A stretch of DNA of 14,527 nucleotides from JAAYZK01 sp964535025 (GCA_964535025.1 CAZHRW010000154.1:1-14527); one strand, 5' to 3'. Counted from the first letter of the stretch, positions 7,352 to 14,224 are shown. Program-made: numbers and translations. Notes: generated by a model not told the origin, from the letters alone.

Positions 7352-7381
7352 GGTATTTCGGTATTGCAATACCGAGATACC
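7352..7381. repeat. 30-bp near-perfect palindrome
   Basis: Two 15-base arms meet at the centre between 7366 and 7367 with no loop. The only mismatch is T7357 against G7376. The inner 18 bases, TCGGTATTGCAATACCGA (7358..7375), are perfectly self-complementary. The left arm also contains CGGTATT twice, 8 bases apart. The symmetry without a loop suits a dimeric DNA-binding protein better than an RNA hairpin. Confidence 0.8.
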
Positions 7382-7420
7382 CCGCGTTTGTTAAGGCGGT
7401 GTCCCTGTTTCGTGGCGGGC

Positions 7421-7467
7421 GCGAATTCCCACGTTTGGGTGTTTAAAACCCAAGTTTGGGTATTCGC
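7421..7467. repeat. 47-bp nested inverted repeat with two CCCA..TGGG copies
   Basis: Outer arms GCGAAT (7421..7426) and ATTCGC (7462..7467) enclose CCCACGTTTGGG (7428..7439) and CCCAAGTTTGGG (7449..7460). Each 12-mer is itself a dyad (CCCA and TGGG), and they are 21 bases apart. The whole block folds on itself around the TTTAAA at 7442..7447, with a few mismatches. Confidence 0.75.
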
Positions 7468-7491
7468 GCGTCGCCGGCGGGGGCGGCGATT

Positions 7492-7596
7492 CACAAAATG
7501 GACGATTCGATGAATAAAATGAAGCGAACCTGTCATAAAGTGAAGTCCGGACTCAATAAAGTGAAAGGTTGCCTCAATAATCTAATTCGTAGCGCT
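7492..7596. repeat. 21-bp tandem repeat array, about five units
   Basis: Units begin at 7492, 7513, 7534, 7555 and 7576. The shared part is the first 12 bases, consensus AATAAARTGAAG. Units 2 to 4 match at 11 or 12 positions; unit 1 (CACAAAATGGAC) at 8 and unit 5 at about 7. The other 9 bases of each unit differ. A period of 21 bp is two turns of the helix, so the conserved parts lie on one face. On the minus strand the core reads CTTCAYTTTATT. The array ends about 50 bases before the candidate rmlA -35 box. Confidence 0.75.
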
Positions 7597-7643
7597 CCCC
7601 ATTCGTCGCGCCGTCCGCCCGGGCGTCGTGGCGGCGTCGTGTC

Positions 7644-7672
7644 TTGCCGTTCCGTGGCGGTTCGACTACAGT
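7644..7672 (+). promoter_or_regulatory. Candidate promoter of the rml operon
   Basis: TTGCCG (7644..7649) and TACAGT (7667..7672) are separated by 17 bases, and each matches the sigma70 consensus at 4 of 6 positions. Transcription would start near 7679, giving a leader of about 30 bases before the rmlA ATG at 7709. Just upstream, GGCGTCGTG occurs at 7622..7630 and 7633..7641, 11 bases apart. Confidence 0.4.
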
Positions 7673-7708
7673 GGCGGCGATGGTAACTCCGCATCGGGAA
7701 AGCGTTCC

Positions 7709-8779
7709 ATGAAAGGTCTCATCCTTACCGGCGGGAAGGGCACGCGGCTGCGTCCGCTGACGCACACGCGGGCGAAGCAGTTGATCCCGATCGCCAACCG
7801 GCCGACCCTGTTCTACGTCATCGACGACCTCGTCGCCGCCGGGATCACCGACATCGGCCTGATCATCAGCCCCGAGACCGGCGACGAGATCCGCGCCGCC
7901 TGCGGCGACGGCGGCCGCTGGGGCGCGACGTTCACCTTCATCGTCCAGGACGCCCCCCGCGGCCTGGCCCACGCCGTCATGACGGCCGAGCCCTTCCTCG
8001 GCGACGGGCCGTTCGTCATGTACCTCGGCGACAACCTGCTCTCGGGGGGGATCGGCCACCTGGTCGAGGCGTTCGAGGCGTCCGCCCCGGCGGCGCTGGT
8101 GCTGCTGACGGCCGTGCCCGACCCCCAGCGGTTCGGCGTGGCCGCCTTCGACGCCGCCGGCAACCTCGTCGGCCTCGTCGAGAAACCCGCCGACCCGCCG
8201 TCGGACCTGGCCCTGGTCGGCGTCTACCTCTTCACGGCCGCCATCCACGAAGCGACGCGGCAACTGACCCCGTCGGCGCGCGGCGAGTACGAGATCACCG
8301 ACGCGATCCAGTACCTCATCGACACCGGCCGCCCCGTCCACGCCCGGCGGACCCGCGGCTGGTGGAAGGACACCGGCAAACCCGACGACCTGCTCGAGGC
8401 CAACCGCCTCGTCCTGGCCGAGATGGCCGGCCGGGTCGACGGCGAGGTCGTCGACAGCCGCCTCGACGGCGCCGTCGTCGTCGCCGCCGGCGCGCACGTG
8501 GCCGGCTCGACGATCCGCGGCCCGGCGCACATCGCCGCCGGGGCCGTCGTCGAGCACGCCGCGATCGGCCCGTTCGCCTCGATCGGCCCGGAGGTCCGCC
8601 TCACGGGCGCGACCGTCGAAAACTCGATCATCATGACCGGCGCGCACATCCGCCACGTGCGGCGTCCGCTCATCGGGTGCATCATCGGCGCCGGCGTCCT
8701 CGTCGCCGCCGACGCAGGCCGTCCGGGCGAATCGCTCACGCTGGTCCTCGGCGACCGCAGCCAGGTGAGGTGGGTATGA
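7709..8779 (+). CDS. rmlA: Glucose-1-phosphate thymidylyltransferase, long form
   Basis: This enzyme makes dTDP-glucose from dTTP and glucose 1-phosphate, the first step of dTDP-deoxysugar synthesis. The 356-residue product begins MKGLILTGGKGTRLRP, the nucleotide-binding signature (GGKGTRLRP at 8-16). It also has QDAPRGLAHAV, YLGDNLL, the VEKP segment and GWWKDTGKPDDLLEANR. The last 120 residues are a hexapeptide-like left-handed helix (VAGSTIRGP, IGPFASIGPEV), which marks the long RmlA type known from antibiotic-sugar and archaeal pathways rather than the 290-residue enterobacterial form. The ATG at 7709 is chosen because the motif starts there; a longer GTG start at 7628 would span the candidate promoter. 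It is the first gene of the operon. Confidence 0.93.
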   Translation: MKGLILTGGKGTRLRPLTHTRAKQLIPIANRPTLFYVIDDLVAAGITDIGLIISPETGDEIRAACGDGGRWGATFTFIVQDAPRGLAHAVMTAEPFLGDGPFVMYLGDNLLSGGIGHLVEAFEASAPAALVLLTAVPDPQRFGVAAFDAAGNLVGLVEKPADPPSDLALVGVYLFTAAIHEATRQLTPSARGEYEITDAIQYLIDTGRPVHARRTRGWWKDTGKPDDLLEANRLVLAEMAGRVDGEVVDSRLDGAVVVAAGAHVAGSTIRGPAHIAAGAVVEHAAIGPFASIGPEVRLTGATVENSIIMTGAHIRHVRRPLIGCIIGAGVLVAADAGRPGESLTLVLGDRSQVRWV

Positions 8780-9513
8780 CCGGCGGGACGGCCATGCTGC
8801 TGACCGGCGGGACCGGCCGCCTGGGCACCGAACTGCGGCCCCTGCTGCCCGGCGTCGTCGCGCCCAGCGAGACGGCGATGGACATCACCGATCCGGCCGC
8901 CGTCGCCGCGGCGCTCGACGAACACCGCCCGGCCATGCTCATCCACGCCGCCGCCTACACCGACGTCGCCGCCGCCGAGACGAACCGGGCCCTGTGCTGG
9001 CGGGTGAACGTCGACGGCACGCGGCATCTCGTGACCGAGGCGCTGGCGCGGGGGATCTTCTTCGTGCACATCTCCACCGATTACGTCTTCGCCGGCACCA
9101 CCGGCGGCTACCGCGAGGGTGACCCGGTCGGCCCGGTGTGCAACTACTACGCCCTGACCAAGCTCGTCGCCGAGGCCGTCGTCCGCGTGCTGGGCGAGCA
9201 CCTGGTCATCCGCACCAGCTTCCGGCCGCGCCGGTGGCCCCACCCCGTGGCGTTCACCGACGTGCTGACCAGCCAGGACTACGTGGACGTGATCGCCCCG
9301 ATGATCGCCCAGGTCATCCGCCACGCCCGCCAGATCCCCCACACCACGCTCCACGTGGCCACCGAACGCAAGAGCGCCTACGACCTGGCCCGCCGTCGCA
9401 ACCCCGACGTACGGCCGTCCAGCAAGCGCACCGCCGCCGTCCGCCTGCCCGACGACATCTCGCTGGACACCTCCCGCTACCGGCGGCTCGCGGCCGCATG
9501 GAGGGACACATGA
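8776..9513 (+). CDS. rmlD: dTDP-4-dehydrorhamnose reductase-like SDR protein
   Basis: It is an extended short-chain reductase expected to reduce the 4-keto group of the dTDP-sugar. It has the NAD(P) loop TGGTGRLG (residues 10-17), HAAAYTDVAAAE (57-68) as in RmlD, the strand ISTDYVFAG (99-107) with Thr101-Asp102, and the catalytic Tyr125-x-x-x-Lys129. At 245 residues it is shorter than typical RmlD (about 285-300); the missing part lies in the C-terminal substrate domain. The ATG at 8776 overlaps the rmlA stop as ATGA and has GAGGTGGG just before it. Substrate and product are inferred from family and neighbours only. Confidence 0.85.
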   Translation: MTGGTAMLLTGGTGRLGTELRPLLPGVVAPSETAMDITDPAAVAAALDEHRPAMLIHAAAYTDVAAAETNRALCWRVNVDGTRHLVTEALARGIFFVHISTDYVFAGTTGGYREGDPVGPVCNYYALTKLVAEAVVRVLGEHLVIRTSFRPRRWPHPVAFTDVLTSQDYVDVIAPMIAQVIRHARQIPHTTLHVATERKSAYDLARRRNPDVRPSSKRTAAVRLPDDISLDTSRYRRLAAAWRDT

Positions 9514-10049
9514 ACGTACCGCTGACACCCGACGCGCGCAACGTGCTGACATTCCAGGACTACGGGCCCGCCCCCGCCATCGAGGGGGTGTTCGTCCAGC
9601 CGCTGAAGGTCCTGCGGGACCTCCACGGCAGCTTCATGGAATACCTCCGCCTCACCGACGGGCGGGTCGAGGGGCTGCCCGTCGACTTCCAGGCCCGCCA
9701 GGTGTCGCTGGCCAGGGCCGCCCCGGGCCGGATCAACGCCTTCCACGTGCACCCCAAGTCGATCCAGGACGAGTGCTGGTGCGTCATCGACGGCGCCCTG
9801 CTGGTCTGGCTGGCCGACGTCCGAGACGGCTCGCCGACGGCGGGCGTCCGGCGGCCGTTCGTCCTCACCGGCGCGGCGCCGGGCCTGCTGCACGTGCCCG
9901 CCGGCGTCGCGCACGGCTACAAGGCCGGGGGCGAGGGGGCGATGCTGCTGTACGTGATGAACGCCCAGTTCAACCGCGACGACCCCAACGAGGGCCGCCT
10001 GCCGTGGGACCACTTCGGCGCCGAGCTGTGGGAGGATGACCGTGGCTGA
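9510..10049 (+). CDS. rmlC: dTDP-4-dehydrorhamnose 3,5-epimerase-like cupin
   Basis: The 179-residue product is a single RmlC-type cupin. AFHVHPK with His79 lies where RmlC has its catalytic histidine (RGLHFQ), VWLADVRDGSPTAGV aligns with the conserved VAVDIRKGSPTYGK, and HVPAGVAHGY (128-137) matches IPPGFAHGF. The end NEGRLPWDHFG resembles the ERGIRWDDP segment. By my eye alignment the place of the catalytic tyrosine holds Gln153-Phe154. The arginine before the active histidine is also missing. The protein may therefore epimerise one carbon only, act on another keto sugar, or bind sugar without catalysis. The ATG at 9510 overlaps the rmlD stop and follows GGAGGG at 6 bases; an in-frame ATG at 9498 is rejected. 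Confidence 0.82.
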   Translation: MNVPLTPDARNVLTFQDYGPAPAIEGVFVQPLKVLRDLHGSFMEYLRLTDGRVEGLPVDFQARQVSLARAAPGRINAFHVHPKSIQDECWCVIDGALLVWLADVRDGSPTAGVRRPFVLTGAAPGLLHVPAGVAHGYKAGGEGAMLLYVMNAQFNRDDPNEGRLPWDHFGAELWEDDRG

Positions 10050-11064
10050 GCGGACCTTCCAGCGGGTGCTGATCACCGGCGGCGCCGGGTTCATCGGCGC
10101 CAACTTCGTGCACCATGCCCTGCGGGCCCACCCCCAGTGGGAGCTGGTCGTCCTCGACAAGCTCACCTACGCCGGCAACCGGGCCAACCTCGACGACGCC
10201 GCCGATCGCATCCGGTTCATCCAGGGCGACATCGCCTCGGCCGACGACGTCGCCGGCGCCATGGACGGCTGCGACGCGGTGATCAACTTCGCCGCCGAGA
10301 GCCACGTCGACCGCTCGCTGGTCGACTCGTACCCGTTCGTGCGGACCAACGTCGAGGGCGTGCTGGTGCTGCTGACGGCGGCGCGGGCGCTGGGCGTCAA
10401 GCGGTTCGTGCAGATCTCCACCGACGAGATCTACGGCGACCTGGCCGGACTCGACCGCCGCAGCCGGGAGCACGACGCGGCCCGGCCCCGCAGCCCCTAC
10501 GCGGCCACCAAGGCCGCCGCCGAACACCTGGCCTTCGCGTTCCACAGCAGCTACGGCCTCGACGTGGTCGTCACCCGCGGGTCGAACACCTTCGGGCCCT
10601 GGCAGTACCCCGAGAAGATCATCCCGCTGTTCATCACCAACGCCATCGACGGCAAGCCCCTGCCCCTCTACCACGACGGCAGCGCCGTGCGGGACTACAT
10701 GCACGTCGCCGACCACTGCGCGGGGATCGACCGGGTGCTCCACCACGGCGACAGCGGCGCCGCCTATAACCTCGGCGCCGGGTGCGAAACCTCCGGCGTC
10801 GACGTCGCCGAAGCCGTCCTCGCCGCCCTCGGCAAGGGCCGCGAACTGATCACCTTCGTCGCCGACCGCCCCGGCCACGACTACCGCTACGCCATGGACG
10901 TCAGCCGCGCCGAAGCGCTCGGCTGGCGCCGCCGCCACAGCTTCACCGACGGCCTGGCCGCCACGGTCCGCTGGTACCTCGACCACGAACCCTGGTGGCG
11001 CGACGTCAAGCAGAAGCTCGGCTACATCGAGCATGAACAGACGTGGTACAAGGAGCGGGAGTAG
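10042..11064 (+). CDS. rmlB: dTDP-glucose 4,6-dehydratase
   Basis: RmlB converts dTDP-glucose to dTDP-4-keto-6-deoxyglucose with bound NAD, and supplies the substrate of the epimerase. The product (340 residues) has LITGGAGFIGANFV at the N-terminus, NFAAESHVDRS, the catalytic strand ISTDEIYGD with the Thr-Asp-Glu triad, Tyr-x-x-x-Lys in SPYAATKAAAEH, and RGSNTFGPWQYPEKIIP and RDYMHVADHC, all typical. GTG at 10042 is chosen because GGAGG (10031..10035) lies 6 bases upstream; the ATG at 10036 touches this site and is less likely. The start overlaps the rmlC stop by 8 bases. It is the last of the four sugar genes, in the order A-D-C-B. Confidence 0.95.
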   Translation: MAERTFQRVLITGGAGFIGANFVHHALRAHPQWELVVLDKLTYAGNRANLDDAADRIRFIQGDIASADDVAGAMDGCDAVINFAAESHVDRSLVDSYPFVRTNVEGVLVLLTAARALGVKRFVQISTDEIYGDLAGLDRRSREHDAARPRSPYAATKAAAEHLAFAFHSSYGLDVVVTRGSNTFGPWQYPEKIIPLFITNAIDGKPLPLYHDGSAVRDYMHVADHCAGIDRVLHHGDSGAAYNLGAGCETSGVDVAEAVLAALGKGRELITFVADRPGHDYRYAMDVSRAEALGWRRRHSFTDGLAATVRWYLDHEPWWRDVKQKLGYIEHEQTWYKERE

Positions 11065-12237
11065 ATGCACGAGGCCTCCGGGACACCTGCGCCGACGCAG
11101 CCCAGTGAAGGCGCTGCGGCCACACGCGATGGCCAGACGCATTTCACGTTGTTTCGGGGCTACAGACGGCCCTTCTGGCAATGCGAACTGCCTGACAGGT
11201 TGAGGCGGCTGCTGCTGATCGCCGTCGCGATCGTCTTGTGGGGTTCCCTGTGGCTTGCGTCGCACCCCGGCGACCGCCTGTGGGCGGGCGACGCCCTGCC
11301 GCTCATCTGGCTGGGGACATTCGGTCTCGGCGTGCTTGCGTGGCATCGGCCCACGTGGCGCATGGCTGCGGTGGGGCCCGATCGAATCGTCTTTCTGAGC
11401 CGTACCCGCGAAGTGCATGTTATGGGTGAGAACGTTCGCGTCCTGGCGGCCGAAGGCGGGTTCGACCCCCAGAACGAGTACATGTACGTCTGGAAGTTCA
11501 CTCGCCTGATCACCGACCGGACGACCTATCGCCTCAGTCTGCATCCGGACATGAGAGCCGAGGCGTTCAGCTCCATGAGGAAGATCTGTGTGAACGCTGT
11601 TCATCTGCCGTTTAACGGTGCCGTGATCCTGGGATCGTCGCTTCGCAACAGGGCCGTCACGGAGGGGATGGTGACGACTGAAGGGGCATGGGTGCGGGCG
11701 TGGCGGCGATATTCCGGGGCGCTGGCGCTTGAAGGACTGGGGTTTCTCGTCATCGGCGGCGGTTTCGGCGCCTTGGCCCTCTATTGGTCCGGGCGAAGCG
11801 CCGCCGAAAGCCGCGCCGCGACCGTGATGCTGTACTGCATCTTCGCAGGGGTGGCGCTTTGCGGAGCGGGGCTGATCCTCCTGGCCGACGCGACGAGGCA
11901 GGGGTCCAGACGTCGGCGATGCACGCGGCTGATCCAGCGCAGCGCCGAAGGTTCACCCGGCGCCGGTGGTGTCGCACTGGAGGCGGCGCTGAGCGACCTG
12001 GCGGTGTTTACGCCGCGGCCCCGGGACGAAACGGGCGTCAGAAAACTCCTCCTGGCGAGCCTGCTGCTGTGGTGGGTTCCGCTCGTGGGGGCCATCGTGG
12101 CCTTCCTGGCCTACTCCGGCACGCGTGCGCGCCGCTGGTGGCTGCGTTGCCTCAGTCTTGCCTCGCTAGTGCTGGCACTTGCGGTTACGACCGCTGTGGC
12201 ACTGTTCGTTATGCTCGAGTTGTACATAGGCTTCTGA
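11065..12237 (+). CDS. Multi-pass membrane protein of unknown function
   Basis: I do not recognise this 390-residue protein. A polar N-terminus of about 45 residues is followed by two hydrophobic helices near 47-65 and 75-92. A soluble stretch follows (about 95-205, with strand-like segments such as DRIVFLSRTREVHVMGENVR). Two helices come near 222-242 and 250-273, a basic loop, and two more near 329-350 and 362-388. The layout suggests six membrane spans with a cytoplasmic domain that could be PH-like; this is a guess. The ATG directly follows the rmlB TAG, and AAGGAG lies 9 bases upstream, so it belongs to the rml transcript. G+C is lower than in the rml genes (36 of 60 in the line at 11521 against 45 of 60 at 8401). 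Confidence 0.8.
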   Translation: MHEASGTPAPTQPSEGAAATRDGQTHFTLFRGYRRPFWQCELPDRLRRLLLIAVAIVLWGSLWLASHPGDRLWAGDALPLIWLGTFGLGVLAWHRPTWRMAAVGPDRIVFLSRTREVHVMGENVRVLAAEGGFDPQNEYMYVWKFTRLITDRTTYRLSLHPDMRAEAFSSMRKICVNAVHLPFNGAVILGSSLRNRAVTEGMVTTEGAWVRAWRRYSGALALEGLGFLVIGGGFGALALYWSGRSAAESRAATVMLYCIFAGVALCGAGLILLADATRQGSRRRRCTRLIQRSAEGSPGAGGVALEAALSDLAVFTPRPRDETGVRKLLLASLLLWWVPLVGAIVAFLAYSGTRARRWWLRCLSLASLVLALAVTTAVALFVMLELYIGF

Positions 12238-12244
12238 AAGCTCG

Positions 12245-12263
12245 CCTGGCCATGGTCGCCAGG
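12245..12263 (+). other. Hairpin next to the ribosome site of the phosphodiesterase gene
   Basis: CCTGGC (12245..12250) pairs with GCCAGG (12258..12263) over a 7-base loop. The stem ends where the AGGAGG site (12265..12270) of the next gene begins, so it could modulate translation or mark a processing point. It is a 6-bp stem only and may be chance. Confidence 0.25.
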
Positions 12264-12277
12264 GAGGAGGTCACACC

Positions 12278-12769
12278 ATGCTCATCGGCGTCGTCAGCGA
12301 CAGTCACGATCACGTCAGGCTCCTGACCCGCGCGCTGGAGTTGTTCGCCGAGCGGAAGGTCGAGGCGATTCTCCACGCCGGCGATTACGTCGCACCGTTC
12401 GCGGCCAGGCTGCTGGCCGATCCGGTGCTGACCGCCGGCAAGCGGGTCTATGCCGTCTACGGCAACAACGACGGGGAGCGCGCGGGCCTCAAGGCCCTCC
12501 TGCCGCAACTGGTGGACGGGCCGCTGCACCTGGAGCTCGGCGGGCGGTCGATCGTGCTGCACCACTACGTCGAGTGGATCGACCGGGCCGCCCTGGTCGA
12601 CGCCGAGATCGTCATCAGCGGCCACACCCACGAGATCGTCCGCGACACCCGCGACGGAATCTTCTACCTCAACCCCGGCGAGTGCTGCGGCATCCTGACC
12701 GGGCGGCCCACCGCGGCGGTGCTGGACACCGACGCGATGAGCGCCGACATCCTCGACCTTGCGGAGTAG
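12278..12769 (+). CDS. YfcE/MJ0936-family metallophosphoesterase
   Basis: The 163-residue product is a small calcineurin-like phosphoesterase of the YfcE/MJ0936 type, which hydrolyses phosphodiesters with two metal ions; the natural substrate is uncertain. Metal-site motifs appear in order: SDSHDH (Asp8, His10), HAGDY (Asp36), YGNND (Asn63), a VLHHYVE segment with the mid-protein histidine, and SGHTHE near residue 115. Length is normal for the family (about 155-185). The ATG at 12278 has a strong AGGAGG about 7 bases upstream. There is no signal peptide, so it is cytoplasmic. It is separated from the sulfatase by only 6 bases. Confidence 0.92.
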   Translation: MLIGVVSDSHDHVRLLTRALELFAERKVEAILHAGDYVAPFAARLLADPVLTAGKRVYAVYGNNDGERAGLKALLPQLVDGPLHLELGGRSIVLHHYVEWIDRAALVDAEIVISGHTHEIVRDTRDGIFYLNPGECCGILTGRPTAAVLDTDAMSADILDLAE

Positions 12770-12775
12770 ACACCC

Positions 12776-14176
12776 ATGCCCGACCGACGCCCCAATGTCC
12801 TGTTCATCCCCATCGACGACCTGCGCCCCCAACTGGGCTGTTACGGCGTGCGGCAGGTGCTCTCGCCGAACATCGACGCCCTGGCCGCCGACGGGCTCGT
12901 CCTCGAACGGGCCTACTGCCAGCAGGCGATCTGCGCGCCCTCGCGGGCGAGCGTCCTGACCGGCTGCCGTCCGGACACCACGGGGATCTACGATCTCAAG
13001 ACGATGGTCCGCGACGTCATGCCCGACGTCCTGACGCTGCCGCAGCACTTCAAACAGCACGGCTACGAGGCCGTCTCGATCGGCAAGGTCTACCACCACC
13101 GCCCCGACGACCGGGAGGGCTGGAGCGTCGAGCCGATCAGCATGAAAGGCGACTGGAAGGGTCGCGGCTACCTCACCGACGAGGCCATGCAGGCCGTGCT
13201 GGAATGGGACCGCAAGGCCGAGCAGACCGGCGACAGCCGTCGCGGGCTCGGCCCGGCCTACGAGGCGGCCGACGTGCCCGACAACGCCTACCACGACGGG
13301 CTCATCACCGACCGGGCGCTGGCGGAGCTGGATCGCCTGGCCGGGCTGGATCGGCCCTTCTTCCTCGCCACCGGCCTGCTCAAGCCCCACCTGCCGTTCA
13401 ACGCCCCCCGGCGCTACTGGAACCGCTACGACCCGGCCGCCTTCGACCTGGCGCCCAATCCCTTCGCGCCCGAAAACGCCACGCCCTTTTCCCTGACCAA
13501 CTGGGGCGAGCTGCGCGGCTATCTGGGCATGCCCAAGACCGGCGACATGCCCGACACGCTCGCCCGCACGCTGATCCACGGCTACTGCGCCTGCGTGAGC
13601 TACATCGACGCCCAGATCGGCCGTCTGCTGGCCAGGCTCGACGCGCTGGGTCTGCGGGACAACACGATCATCATGCTCTGGGGCGATCACGGCTGGAAGC
13701 TCGGCGAGCACGGCTCGTGGAGCAAACACACCAACTTCGAGATCGACGCCCGCGCCCCGCTGATCGTCGCCACGCCCGCCACGGCCGGCAAGGCGCTGCG
13801 GAGCGATGCGCTGGTCGAGTTCGTCGACATGTACCCCACGCTGGCCGAGCTGGCCGGCCTGCCGCTGCCGGGGCACCTGGAGGGGACGAGTTTCGCCCCG
13901 CTGCTGGACGACCCGGCCCGCCCGTGGAAGCCGGCCGCGTTCAACCAGTACCCCCGTCCCGACAACGTCATGGGCTACGCCGTGCGCACCGACCGTTTCC
14001 GCTACGTCGAATGGCTCGACCGCGCCGGCGGCGCCCTCAAGGCCCGCGAGCTCTACGACCACGCCAACGACCCGCAGGAGAACGCCAACGTCGTCGACGC
14101 GTCCGAGTACGCCGCTGACGTCGAGCACCTCCACGCCGTCCTCCAGGGCGGCTGGCGCGAGGCGCGGCCGGGGTAG
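12776..14176 (+). CDS. Iduronate-2-sulfatase-like sulfatase, Cys type
   Basis: The 466-residue product is a type I sulfatase, expected to cleave sulfate esters from a sugar or polysaccharide. Metal ligands Asp14-Asp15 lie in VLFIPIDDLRP, and the formylglycine site is Cys53 in ICAPSRASVLTG, the CxPSR form modified by a formylglycine-generating enzyme. KVYHH, TGLLKPHLPFNAP and GDHGWKLGEHG (Asp304, His305) are typical of iduronate-2-sulfatase-like members. The product begins MPDRRPNVLF with no signal peptide, although most relatives are exported. The start is supported by GGAG 9 bases upstream, overlapping the previous stop; no upstream in-frame leader is visible. The maturase is not encoded here. 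Confidence 0.93.
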   Translation: MPDRRPNVLFIPIDDLRPQLGCYGVRQVLSPNIDALAADGLVLERAYCQQAICAPSRASVLTGCRPDTTGIYDLKTMVRDVMPDVLTLPQHFKQHGYEAVSIGKVYHHRPDDREGWSVEPISMKGDWKGRGYLTDEAMQAVLEWDRKAEQTGDSRRGLGPAYEAADVPDNAYHDGLITDRALAELDRLAGLDRPFFLATGLLKPHLPFNAPRRYWNRYDPAAFDLAPNPFAPENATPFSLTNWGELRGYLGMPKTGDMPDTLARTLIHGYCACVSYIDAQIGRLLARLDALGLRDNTIIMLWGDHGWKLGEHGSWSKHTNFEIDARAPLIVATPATAGKALRSDALVEFVDMYPTLAELAGLPLPGHLEGTSFAPLLDDPARPWKPAAFNQYPRPDNVMGYAVRTDRFRYVEWLDRAGGALKARELYDHANDPQENANVVDASEYAADVEHLHAVLQGGWREARPG

Positions 14177-14224
14177 GCGTCCCGGCCAGGCACCGCCGGC
14201 GGGCGCGCGGAGGCCGATTGAACC

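Larger units (their letters stand above)
7230..7708. other. Divergent intergenic control region between hypF and rmlA
   Basis: No convincing gene lies here; short open frames on both strands run through repeats. Composition is clearly lower in G+C between about 7330 and 7600 than in the flanking genes. From left to right it holds the possible hypF promoter, a 30-bp palindrome, a 47-bp nested inverted repeat, about five 21-bp tandem units, and a candidate rmlA promoter. This density of dyads and phased repeats points to a protein-binding control region or a dispersed repeat element; the sequence alone does not decide between them. Confidence 0.6.

Noticed and set aside
4809..7394. 861-codon plus-strand frame opposite hypF
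   Set aside because: It is a shadow of the GC-rich hypF gene, rich in Arg, Ala, Gly and His, with no recognisable domain.
7327..7536. Minus-strand frame over the palindrome and CCCA..TGGG blocks
   Set aside because: Its repeated Asn-Thr-Gln-Thr-Trp segments simply mirror the DNA repeats, and no domain or good start is seen.
7492..7596. CRISPR-like reading of conserved cores with variable spacers
   Set aside because: The repeats are 12 bases and the spacers 9 bases, far too short, and no cas gene is present.
7498..7686. A 62-codon plus-strand frame with heptad-like residues over the 21-bp array
   Set aside because: Any 21-bp tandem repeat translates into a 7-residue repeat. The lysine codon is always AAA, which fits DNA-level conservation. 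The ribosome site is weak, and the frame runs through the candidate rmlA promoter into an arginine-rich end.
12209..14134. 641-codon minus-strand frame opposite the phosphodiesterase and sulfatase genes
   Set aside because: The plus strand carries two complete enzyme families with all motifs. The minus frame has only the Val/Gly/Asp-rich composition of a shadow.
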